This document shows, piece by piece, positions 7,237 through 14,282 of a stretch of DNA of 37,422 nucleotides. Below the pieces are notes generated by a model that saw only the letters and a list, made by a program, of their open reading frames with translations, was not told where the DNA came from and searched no databases. The stretch comes from DATKXO01 sp035528995 (lineage in GTDB: Bacteria; Planctomycetota; Phycisphaerae; UBA1845): the NCBI GenBank assembly GCA_035528995.1, contig DATKXO010000351.1:1-37422 (forward strand). The letters run 5' to 3'. Within the stretch, counting starts at the first letter, position 1, and every line of letters starts with the position of its first letter. Made by a program: the position numbers and the translations under genes.

Positions 7237-7683
7237 ATGGAAATCGCTGAGATCACCAAACTGGCCGGTCCGCACAAGCGTCGCCGGCGCGTCGGGCGCG
7301 GCAGGGGCAGCGGCCACGGCAAGACCTGCGGCCGCGGGCACAAGGGCGGCGGCTCGCGCAGCGGCTGGAAGCAGCGCGGATTCGCCGAGGGCGGACAGAT
7401 GCCGCTGTTTCGGCGGCTGCCCAAGCGCGGCTTCAATAACGCTCAGTTCCGGACCGAGTATTACGTGGTCAACGTCGACGACCTGGAGAGTCGGTTCGAA
7501 GACGGGGCGGTGGTGACCGGCCAGTCGCTTCTGGAAGCGGGGCTGGTTCGCGACGTACAACGTGGGATCAAGATCCTCGGTGACGGGAAGCTGTCCAAGA
7601 AACTGACCGTCGAGGCGCATCGTTTCAGCAAGCAGGCGGTGGAGAAGATCGAGGCGGCCGGGGGAGAGGTCCGGACCGTATAG
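7237..7683 (+). CDS. rplO: 50S ribosomal protein L15
   Basis: L15 is a late-assembly 23S rRNA-binding protein. The 148 residues start with the Gly/Arg/Lys-rich arm of the family (GPHKRRRRVGRGRGSGHGKT, then CGRGHKGGGSRSG). They continue with EGGQMPLFRRLPKRGFNN and end in the globular domain with KILGDGKLSKKLTVEAHRFS. The start codon lies directly behind the S5 stop, so translation is probably coupled. The ribosome binding site, if any, lies inside S5. Confidence 0.95.
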   Translation: MEIAEITKLAGPHKRRRRVGRGRGSGHGKTCGRGHKGGGSRSGWKQRGFAEGGQMPLFRRLPKRGFNNAQFRTEYYVVNVDDLESRFEDGAVVTGQSLLEAGLVRDVQRGIKILGDGKLSKKLTVEAHRFSKQAVEKIEAAGGEVRTV

Positions 7684-7724
7684 CGCAGCCGGAGGCGGGT
7701 CCTCCCAGGCAGGCGAAAGGCGTC

Positions 7725-9080
7725 ATGTTCCGAACGTTCATCAACATCTTCAAGATCCCGGAGCTGCGCAACAAGGTGCTGTTCACCGTTGGGCTGCTGG
7801 CCATCTACCGGATCGGCTTTCACGTGCCGGTCCCCGGGGTGGACCAGGCCAAGATGACCGCGCGCATGTCAGGCGGCGGCGGTCTGGGGGACATCGCCGA
7901 GTACTTCCAGCTCTTCACCGGCGGCAACCTGCAGCAGTCCACGGTTTTCGGGCTGGGCATCATGCCCTATATCTCCGCGTCGATCATCTTCCAGTTGCTG
8001 GTGACGGTGGTGCCGGCCCTGGAGAAGCTGCAGAAGGAGGGCGAGTCCGGGCGCAAGAAGATCAACGAGTACACGCGCTACGCGACGGTGGGCCTGTGCC
8101 TGATCCAGGCGATGATCTGGATGAACTACCTGAACAGCGGCGGGCTGATCTACGCGGTGTTCCGCGAATCGCCGGTCTACTGGATCATGGGCCTGCTGGC
8201 CCTGACCACCGGGACGATCTTCCTGATGTGGCTGGGGGAGCAGATCGACGAGTACGGCATCGGCAGCGGCATCTCGCTGATTATCACGGCGGGCATTCTG
8301 GCCCAGATGCCCAACGCCTTCATCTACGTCATCAAGAACGCCAGCCTGAAGGTTGGCGGCGGCGGCAGCGGGGCGATGGACCCCTCCAAGATCCTGTTTC
8401 TGGTGCTGGCCTTCGTCGGGGTGGTGGCCGGGGCGATCCTGATCACGCAGGGGCAGCGGCGGATTCCCATCCAGCAGGCCAAGCAGACCCGGGGGCGGCG
8501 GGTGTACGGCGGCCAGCGGCAGTACCTGCCGCTACGGGTGAACCACGGCGGCGTCATGCCCATCATCTTCGCCAGCAGTCTGTTGATCTTTCCCGGGATG
8601 GTCTTCGACTGGCTGGGCAATTTGACCCAGTGGGGCTTCTGGGGGTTCCTGCGCAGCGCCATGTATCCCGGGCAATACCTGTACGTGCTGGCCTACGTGG
8701 GCATGGTCTACTTCTTCGCCTACTTCTGGACCACGGTGCAGTTCCAGCCCAAGGAGATGGCCAACAACCTGCGGGACTACGGCAGCTTCGTGCCCGGGGT
8801 GCGGCCCGGCAAGCGGACGGCCGACTATCTCGAGAGCGTGATGGGACGCATCACCTACGTCGGCGCCGCCTTCCTGTCGCTGATCGCGATCATCCCGACC
8901 ATCGTGGCGGCCTGGTTGGATATTCCGTTTCTGGTCTCGGCGTTTCTGGGCGGCACGGGCCTGCTGATCGTGGTCAGTGTGACGCTCGATCTGGTGCAAC
9001 GGATCGAGGCCAACCTGATCATGAGGAACTATCAGGGCTTCCTGGGCGACGAGGGCCGGATCAAGGGGGCGCGGTTCTGA
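7725..9080 (+). CDS. secY: Protein translocase subunit SecY
   Basis: SecY forms the membrane channel of the Sec translocon. The 451-residue product has about ten hydrophobic segments. It carries family landmarks: an N-terminal cytoplasmic FINIFKIPELRNKVLFT, GLGIMPYISASIIFQLL, the EGESGRKKINEYTRY loop, and EYGIGSGISLIITAGI. The large cytoplasmic loop with QGQRRIPIQQAKQTRGRR is present, as is the GVRPGKRTADYLE region with its preceding helix. It sits in its usual place after L15. The signal-peptide proteins further along the window would depend on it. Confidence 0.97.
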   Translation: MFRTFINIFKIPELRNKVLFTVGLLAIYRIGFHVPVPGVDQAKMTARMSGGGGLGDIAEYFQLFTGGNLQQSTVFGLGIMPYISASIIFQLLVTVVPALEKLQKEGESGRKKINEYTRYATVGLCLIQAMIWMNYLNSGGLIYAVFRESPVYWIMGLLALTTGTIFLMWLGEQIDEYGIGSGISLIITAGILAQMPNAFIYVIKNASLKVGGGGSGAMDPSKILFLVLAFVGVVAGAILITQGQRRIPIQQAKQTRGRRVYGGQRQYLPLRVNHGGVMPIIFASSLLIFPGMVFDWLGNLTQWGFWGFLRSAMYPGQYLYVLAYVGMVYFFAYFWTTVQFQPKEMANNLRDYGSFVPGVRPGKRTADYLESVMGRITYVGAAFLSLIAIIPTIVAAWLDIPFLVSAFLGGTGLLIVVSVTLDLVQRIEANLIMRNYQGFLGDEGRIKGARF

Positions 9081-9204
9081 CGCGGTCCCCACCGGCGTGT
9101 GGGACGGCGAACCGGGGGGTGGGGGCCATGGGCGGCCGGTGCGATTCACGTAGCGGCGGTCCGACCGACGCCGGGCTCGAGAGTGAGCGGCAGGGCGGCA
9201 ACGA

Positions 9205-10008
9205 ATGAGGACGCAGCGTCAGCGCGGCATTGTTCTCAAGAGCCGTCGAGAGATCGAACTGATGCGGGCCGCAGGCGCCCTGGTCCACCGCGTCCTGGTC
9301 CGAATGGAGGAGTTGGCCCGACCGGGCGTGACCACCGCCGAGTTGAACGCGGTGGCCGAGAAGATGATCGCCGAGGCGGGGGCGAAGGCCCTGTTCAAGG
9401 GCGTGACCACCCCGCAGGCGCGGATTCCGTTTCCGGCGGCGCTATGCACCAGCGTCAATGAAGAGGTGGTGCACGGCGTGCCGTCCGATCGCGCGCTGGC
9501 GGCGGGCGACATCGTCAGCATCGACTGCGGCGTGCTGCTGAACGGATACTGCGGTGATTCGGCGGTCACGATCGCGGTCGGCGAGGTGTCGGCCCCGGTT
9601 CGTCATCTGATGCAGGTGACGCGGCGGGCGCTGGATCTGGCCATCGAGGAGATCAGGCCCGATCGCATGTGGAGTGGGGTGGCCGGGCGGCTCCAGCAGT
9701 ACGTCGAGGGCGAAGGACTCTCGGTGGTTCGGGAGTTCGTCGGCCACGGCATCGGGCAGGAGATGCACGAGGAACCGAAGGTTCCGAACTTCGTGGACCG
9801 GCGTCAGAAGAGAGCTGACTTCAGGTTGGTCGAGGGCATGACCCTGGCCATCGAGCCGATGGTGACCATGGGCGGTCCGGAGGTCTGCTACGCCGGGAAG
9901 GAGTGCTGGGCCGTGTGCACCAAGGACGGGCGGCACGCCGCCCATTACGAGCACACGGTGGCGGTGACGGCCGAAGCGGCCGACGTCCTGACCAACGGAC
10001 GGGTGTAA
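9205..10008 (+). CDS. map: Methionine aminopeptidase, type I
   Basis: The enzyme removes the N-terminal methionine from new proteins. The 267-residue product has the full pita-bread metal site: Asp107, Asp118, His181, Glu217 and Glu249. The substrate histidines are His90 and His188. Motifs include SIDCGVLLNGYCGDSA, EFVGHGIGQEMHEEP and TLAIEPMV. There is no N-terminal zinc-finger extension, so this is a type Ia-like form. It lies 124 bases after secY, without the adk gene often found between them. IF-1 is not behind it: only 58 bases separate it from L36. Confidence 0.95.
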   Translation: MRTQRQRGIVLKSRREIELMRAAGALVHRVLVRMEELARPGVTTAELNAVAEKMIAEAGAKALFKGVTTPQARIPFPAALCTSVNEEVVHGVPSDRALAAGDIVSIDCGVLLNGYCGDSAVTIAVGEVSAPVRHLMQVTRRALDLAIEEIRPDRMWSGVAGRLQQYVEGEGLSVVREFVGHGIGQEMHEEPKVPNFVDRRQKRADFRLVEGMTLAIEPMVTMGGPEVCYAGKECWAVCTKDGRHAAHYEHTVAVTAEAADVLTNGRV

Positions 10009-10066
10009 ACAGCGGGAAGAGAGCCTTCGCGGTGCGCTGGGGCGCCGCGTGCGACGGGGAAGCGAA

Positions 10067-10180
10067 ATGAAAGTGCGAAGCAGTGTCCGACGGATCTGCG
10101 AGAACTGCCAGATCGTCAAGCGCAGGGGCGTGGTGCGGGTGATCTGCACCAACAAGCGACACAAGCAGCGCCAAGGGTAA
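10067..10180 (+). CDS. rpmJ: 50S ribosomal protein L36
   Basis: This is a 37-codon gene read directly from the sequence. It starts MKVRSSVRRICENC and ends NKRHKQRQG. The zinc ligands are Cys11, Cys14, Cys27 and His32, the classic CxxC-x12-C-x4-H pattern of the zinc-binding L36. L36 is the smallest protein of the large subunit and binds 23S rRNA. It lies between map and S13, the canonical position. A weak GGGGA upstream may serve as the ribosome binding site. Confidence 0.94.
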   Translation: MKVRSSVRRICENCQIVKRRGVVRVICTNKRHKQRQG

Positions 10181-10191
10181 GGAGTCCGGCC

Positions 10192-10581
10192 GTGCCGCGT
10201 ATTGCAGGTGTTGACATTCCGGCTGACAAGCGGGTGGTGACCTCGCTGACCTATATCTACGGCATCGGTCCGACGATCGCCCGTGACGTGCTGAAGGAGG
10301 CCCAGATCGACGGCCAGGTGAAGGCCAAAGACCTGACCGAGGACGAGGTCTCCCGGGTGGCCGGTATTCTGGACCGCAACTACCAGGTGGAGGGGCAGCT
10401 TCGGCGGGCCGTTCAGGCCAACATCGCCCGACTGCGGGACGTGGGCTGCTACCGCGGTCTGCGTCACCGCCGGGGGTTGCCGGTCCGCGGGCAACGCACC
10501 CGCTCGAACGCCCGGACGCGCAAGGGACCACGCAAGACGGTGGCCGGCAAGAAGGGCGTCAAGGAGATGCATCGTGGCTAA
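10192..10581 (+). CDS. rpsM: 30S ribosomal protein S13
   Basis: S13 is in the head of the small subunit and contacts P-site tRNA and the large subunit. The 129-residue product starts at a GTG (MPRIAGVDIPADKRV) with AAGGAG just upstream. It contains the YIYGIGPTIARDVL helix-hairpin-helix motif. The basic signature GLRHRRGLPVRGQRTRSNARTRKG lies near the C-terminus. Its end overlaps the S11 start by eight bases, which suggests translational coupling. Confidence 0.96.
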   Translation: MPRIAGVDIPADKRVVTSLTYIYGIGPTIARDVLKEAQIDGQVKAKDLTEDEVSRVAGILDRNYQVEGQLRRAVQANIARLRDVGCYRGLRHRRGLPVRGQRTRSNARTRKGPRKTVAGKKGVKEMHRG

Positions 10582-10957
10582 GAGAAGCGGTAAACGTCGC
10601 GTGCGCCGCAACGTCGCCCGGGGGGTCGCCCACATCAAGGCGACCTTCAACAACACCATGGTCACCATCACCGACCCGAACGGTGAGGTGTTGTGCTGGT
10701 CATCGGCGGGAACGGTCGGATTCAAGGGCACGCGGAAGAGCACGCCGTTCGCGGCTCAACGTGCGGGAGAACAGTGCGCCCGGGCGGCCAAGCGGCACGG
10801 CGTGGTCGAGGTGGAGGTTCGGGTGAAGGGGCCGGGTTCCGGACGGGAGTCGGCCATCACCGCGCTGGAAGCGGCGGGCTTGCGTATTCAGTCCATCGAG
10901 GACGTGACGCCTCTGCCGCACAACGGATGTCGGCCGGCCAAGAGACGCCGCGTGTAG
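10574..10957 (+). CDS. rpsK: 30S ribosomal protein S11
   Basis: S11 forms part of the platform of the small subunit and helps select mRNA in the Shine-Dalgarno cleft. The product is 127 residues from a GTG inside the S13 end; AAGGAG at 10561-10566 provides a ribosome binding site seven bases away. Motifs include GVAHIKATFNNTMVTITDPNG, TPFAAQRAGEQCARAAK, VKGPGSGRESAI and the C-terminal DVTPLPHNGCRPAKRRRV. Identification is secure. Confidence 0.96.
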   Translation: MAKRSGKRRVRRNVARGVAHIKATFNNTMVTITDPNGEVLCWSSAGTVGFKGTRKSTPFAAQRAGEQCARAAKRHGVVEVEVRVKGPGSGRESAITALEAAGLRIQSIEDVTPLPHNGCRPAKRRRV

Positions 10958-11017
10958 GGATCGGTCGACGGCGGTCGTCGGAGTAAGCAAAGAGCCCGTT
11001 TGGGTGAAGGATTGAAG

Positions 11018-11650
11018 ATGGCTCGTTACATTGGACCCGCCTGTCGCCTCTGTCGTCGGGAGGGGGTCAAGCTGATGCTCAAGGGCGTCCGTTGCGAGAC
11101 GGCCAAGTGTCCCATGGAGCGGCAGTGGCGCAACATGCCGCCGGGGATGCACGCCTGGCGCAGGCGCAAGCCCAGCGACTACGGTCTGCGTCTGCGCGAG
11201 AAGCAGAAGGTCAAGCGTTACTACGGTGTCTTCGAGTCGCAGTTCCTGGTCTATTTCACCATGGCGGAGCGGGCTCGGGGCAACACCGGTGACGTACTGC
11301 TCAGCGTTCTGGAGCGTCGGCTGGACAACGTGGTCTGGAAGCTGGGTTTCGCCCCGTCGCACAAGTCGGCCCGGCAGGTGGTCGTGCATGGGCACATCCA
11401 GATTAACGGGCGGCGAGCCAACCGTCCGGGACGTCTGGTTCGTCAGGGTGACAAGGTGTCGGTGCGGTCCAGCGCAAAGAGCCAGAAGACCGTCCGGGCG
11501 GCGCTGGGCGAGGGCGGCGGGCCGCCCGTGCAGGACTGGCTGGAACTGGACGCGGAGCGGCTGGCGGGCACGGTGAAGGCGCTGCCCACCGCCGAGGACG
11601 TACAGATCCCCGTGGAAACGCAGCTCATCATCGAGGCGTGCAGCCGGTAA
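11018..11650 (+). CDS. rpsD: 30S ribosomal protein S4, zinc-binding type
   Basis: S4 nucleates assembly of the small subunit and contributes to accuracy. The ATG at 11018 gives 210 residues starting MARYIGPACRLCRREG. GAAGGA at 11006-11011 is six bases upstream. An in-frame TTG at 11000 was not chosen. Cys9, Cys12, Cys26 and Cys31 form the zinc site of the C+ type. The S4 RNA-binding domain spans about residues 95-160 (LERRLDNVVWKLGFAPSHKSARQVVVHGHI). The stop codon lies 60 bases before the rpoA start. Confidence 0.96.
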   Translation: MARYIGPACRLCRREGVKLMLKGVRCETAKCPMERQWRNMPPGMHAWRRRKPSDYGLRLREKQKVKRYYGVFESQFLVYFTMAERARGNTGDVLLSVLERRLDNVVWKLGFAPSHKSARQVVVHGHIQINGRRANRPGRLVRQGDKVSVRSSAKSQKTVRAALGEGGGPPVQDWLELDAERLAGTVKALPTAEDVQIPVETQLIIEACSR

Positions 11651-11709
11651 TCGACCCGGGCCCTGGCGCGGACGATTGTCGGGCAAGGATCCGCAAGGAG
11701 GTCAACCTG

Positions 11710-12792
11710 ATGCGAATCAGATGGCGAGGTCTGGAGCTACCGTCCCGGGTGGAATGCGACCAGAGTGTGTCCAACGACACCTACGGGCGGTTCATCGTGG
11801 AGCCGTTCGAGCGCGGATTCGGTACCACGGTCGGTAACTCGTTGCGGCGGCTCCTCCTGTCCAGCCTGGAGGGAGCGGCCATCACCACGGTGAAGATCGC
11901 CGAGGCGCCGCACGAGTTCACCACCATCCCCGGCGTCCTGGAGGACGTCACCGACATCATCCTGAACGTCAAGCAGATCGTGGTGCAGAGTGAGAGCGAC
12001 GACGTCAAGACCATGCGCGTCTCTCGTTCGACGCCCGGTGAGGTGCTCGCCGGGGATATCGAGGCGGACGCGGCGCTCGAGATCGTCAACCCGGACCTGT
12101 TGATCTGTACGCTGACCACCGAGGCCTCGTTCACAATGGAGATGACCGTTCGCAAGGGCCGGGGCTACGCCACGGCCGAGGAGAACCGGCAGCCCGACCA
12201 GGAGATCGGGGTCATCCCGGTGGACTCGGTCTTCTCCCCGGTGCTGCGGGTTCGCTACCGAACGGAGGACACGCGGGTCGGGCAGCGGACGAACTACGAC
12301 CGGCTGGTGCTGGAGGTCTGGACCCGGGGCGCCGTCATGCCGGAGGACGCGGTGGTCGAGGCGGCCAAGATTCTGCGCAAGCACCTCAACCCGTTCGTGA
12401 TGTACCACGAGCTGGGTGAGGAGGTGACCACGGCGGCGCCCCCGGCTCCCGAGCCGGTTGCCCCGGCCGTGGACAGCGAGTTGCAGCGCAAGTGGAGCTT
12501 GCCGATCTCAGTGCTGAGCCTCAGCGTGCGAGCGACCAACTGCCTGGAGTCGGCCCGCATCACCACGCTGGGGGCCCTGGCTTCCAAGACCGAAGCGGAC
12601 CTGCTGCGGGTCCGCAGTTTCGGGAAGACATCGCTGCGCGAGGTGCGCCGCAAACTGACGGAGCAGGGCCTGTCCCTGGGAATGAGCCCGGGGGGGCAGC
12701 CCTCACTGGAGATACCGCCGGCGGGGCCGCCGTCGTCGCCGCAGCCGCCGGCGCCGTCCGACAATGTGTCGATCCCTGTGGAGCAGAACTAG
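11710..12792 (+). CDS. rpoA: DNA-directed RNA polymerase subunit alpha
   Basis: The alpha dimer is the assembly platform of RNA polymerase; its C-terminal domain binds UP elements and activators. The ATG at 11710 has AAGGAGGT at 11695-11702, an almost perfect ribosome binding site, so the in-frame ATG at 11638 was rejected. The product is 360 residues. The N-terminal domain has GFGTTVGNSLRRLLLSSLEGAA. The C-terminal domain (about 260-330) has LSVRATNCLESARITTLG and the helix-hairpin-helix LLRVRSFGKTSLREV. A Pro/Ser-rich tail of about 35 residues follows the C-terminal domain. The flexible linker is rich in Ala, Pro and Glu. Confidence 0.96.
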   Translation: MRIRWRGLELPSRVECDQSVSNDTYGRFIVEPFERGFGTTVGNSLRRLLLSSLEGAAITTVKIAEAPHEFTTIPGVLEDVTDIILNVKQIVVQSESDDVKTMRVSRSTPGEVLAGDIEADAALEIVNPDLLICTLTTEASFTMEMTVRKGRGYATAEENRQPDQEIGVIPVDSVFSPVLRVRYRTEDTRVGQRTNYDRLVLEVWTRGAVMPEDAVVEAAKILRKHLNPFVMYHELGEEVTTAAPPAPEPVAPAVDSELQRKWSLPISVLSLSVRATNCLESARITTLGALASKTEADLLRVRSFGKTSLREVRRKLTEQGLSLGMSPGGQPSLEIPPAGPPSSPQPPAPSDNVSIPVEQN

Positions 12793-12837
12793 AGGGAACG
12801 CTGCTGAACGAAGCGCAGAAACGGTAACCACAAGATC

Positions 12838-13563
12838 ATGCGACACCGAATCACCCAACGCAAGCTGAACCGGACGTCGTCCCACCGCCGGGCGATGCAA
12901 CGCAACCTGGCCCAGAGCCTCTTCGAGCACGGTCAGGTCCGCACCACGCTCCCGAAAGCCAAGGACCTGCGTCCCTTCGCGGAACGTCTGGTCACCCTGG
13001 CCAAGAAAGCGCAGACCGGCAGCCTCACGGCCCGGCGGCAGATTCACAAGCTGCTCAGCGACCGATCGCTGGTGCCGGCCGACCATCGCGAGGCCTACGA
13101 GGGCATGTCCAACGTCAAGCGGGCCAAGGTCCTGCGCGGTGCGGGTGGACGCCGGTACCGGACCGGAGAGGCCAAAGGCAAACTGGCCTTTACCGGCGAG
13201 TCGATCATCCACCGCCTGATCAACACGGTCGCCCCGAAATACGAAGACCGCGACGGCGGCTACACGCGGATCATTCGTCTGCCGAACCGACGCATCGGCG
13301 ATCACAGTGAGCTGGCGATCATCCAGCTGGTCGGCGACGAGACCGGTCCCGGGAGCGTGACTCGGCCTCGCAGGACGGCTCGTAAGACGCGGACGGACAG
13401 TCGCTACGCGGCCGCCGTCAAGGCCAGCCACGGAGGCCGGCAGAAGAAGGCCACTTCCGAGGGCGCTCCGGAGGAATCGGCTGAGCCGGGCGAAGCCCAG
13501 GCATCCGGAGAATCGGGCGAGCCAAGCGAAAGCGACGGGGGCGAGGACACTGCCGGGTCCTGA
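12838..13563 (+). CDS. rplQ: 50S ribosomal protein L17, enlarged
   Basis: L17 binds 23S rRNA near the tunnel exit. This copy is 241 residues; typical bacterial L17 is about 120-130. The N-terminal core (MRHRITQRKLNRTSSHRRAM, TTLPKAKDLRPFAERLVTLA) and the C-terminal core (GGYTRIIRLPNRRIGDHSELAIIQLV) are conserved. Between them, at about residues 75-128, is an insertion of roughly 45 residues. After residue 165 comes a tail that is first basic and then acidic and Ser/Glu-rich. The last gene of the ribosomal cluster. Identification is secure; the added parts have no known role here. Confidence 0.93.
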   Translation: MRHRITQRKLNRTSSHRRAMQRNLAQSLFEHGQVRTTLPKAKDLRPFAERLVTLAKKAQTGSLTARRQIHKLLSDRSLVPADHREAYEGMSNVKRAKVLRGAGGRRYRTGEAKGKLAFTGESIIHRLINTVAPKYEDRDGGYTRIIRLPNRRIGDHSELAIIQLVGDETGPGSVTRPRRTARKTRTDSRYAAAVKASHGGRQKKATSEGAPEESAEPGEAQASGESGEPSESDGGEDTAGS

Positions 13564-13566
13564 GCT

Positions 13567-13633
13567 CGGGCCACGGTAAGCCCGCCATAGCGGATGGACT
13601 CCTTACCTCATTTCCGACGGGCGCGGCGTCGGA
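13567..13633 (+). terminator. Possible terminator hairpins after rplQ
   Basis: Two hairpins follow the L17 stop. CGGGC (13567-13571) pairs with GCCCG (13580-13584). TCCGACG (13613-13619) pairs perfectly with CGTCGGA (13627-13633) around a seven-base loop. There is no T-run after either, so classical intrinsic termination is uncertain. The position at the end of the ribosomal cluster makes a role in 3'-end formation plausible. Confidence 0.35.
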
Positions 13634-13670
13634 GCCACGAGAGGGGCCTGACTCCGCGGAGGATCGTCGG

Positions 13671-14096
13671 ATGCCAGCCGATCCCGATTGCATCTTCTGC
13701 AAGATTGCCGCCGGGCAGATCCCCGCACGGGTCGTGATGCAGGGGCCGGCGTGGATGGCCTTCCTTGACGTGGCCCCCCTATCGGAGGGGCACGTGCTGG
13801 TGATCCCCAAGGATCATTACGTTCGGTTGCATGAACTCCCGGCCGAAGTCGCCGCCGATATGTGTGCCCATCTCCCGTCCCTGGGGCGTGCGGTCCTGGA
13901 AGCGACCGGAGCGGCGGGCTACAACATCCTACAGAACAACGGTCGTGCGGCGGGACAGGAAGTCCAGCACGTTCATTTTCACGTCATACCCCGGCAGGAG
14001 GGCGACGGGTTAGGGTATCGCTGGCATCCCAAGAGCTACGCGGAGGGCAGGGCGGAGCAGTTGCACGCCCGTCTGACCGAGTTGTTGGGCACCTGA
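13671..14096 (+). CDS. HIT family protein (HinT-like nucleoside phosphoramidase/hydrolase)
   Basis: HIT proteins hydrolyse or transfer nucleotidyl groups, and the HinT branch acts on nucleoside phosphoramidates. The 141-residue protein has the N-terminal CIFCKIAAGQIPA stretch (Cys7 and Cys10). It also has HVLVIPKDHY and the catalytic histidine triad HVHFHVIPR with His100, His102 and His104. The AGYNILQNNGRAAGQEV loop before the triad is typical. It stands alone about 107 bases after rplQ. The exact substrate cannot be read from the sequence. Confidence 0.92.
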   Translation: MPADPDCIFCKIAAGQIPARVVMQGPAWMAFLDVAPLSEGHVLVIPKDHYVRLHELPAEVAADMCAHLPSLGRAVLEATGAAGYNILQNNGRAAGQEVQHVHFHVIPRQEGDGLGYRWHPKSYAEGRAEQLHARLTELLGT

Positions 14097-14176
14097 CCGG
14101 ACCCGCCCGCACCGGGCGCCGATACAGGGCGGTGGCCATGGCGCGGGCGCCCCGCTGGTGATGCGAAGCCAAGGGT

Positions 14177-14205
14177 TTGCCCTGGTTGCCATCGGCGGTT
14201 AGAAT
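14177..14205 (+). promoter_or_regulatory. Predicted sigma70-type promoter of the glycosyltransferase gene
   Basis: TTGCCC (14177-14182) and TAGAAT (14200-14205) are separated by 17 bases. The -10 box matches TATAAT at five of six positions and the -35 box matches TTGACA at four of six. The expected transcription start near 14212 leaves a leader of about 70 bases before the ATG at 14283. The prediction is by eye. Confidence 0.55.
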
Positions 14206-14282
14206 CTCCCTTTCATCGAGAGCTTGGATCGGCCCCGACTCGGATGCGGGCGCGGCAGACCGTGGTGGGGCCAGGTACGCTT

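Noticed and set aside
5968..7620. 550-codon minus-strand frame across L6, L18, S5 and L15
   Set aside because: It covers four undoubted ribosomal protein genes and is a GC-driven shadow.
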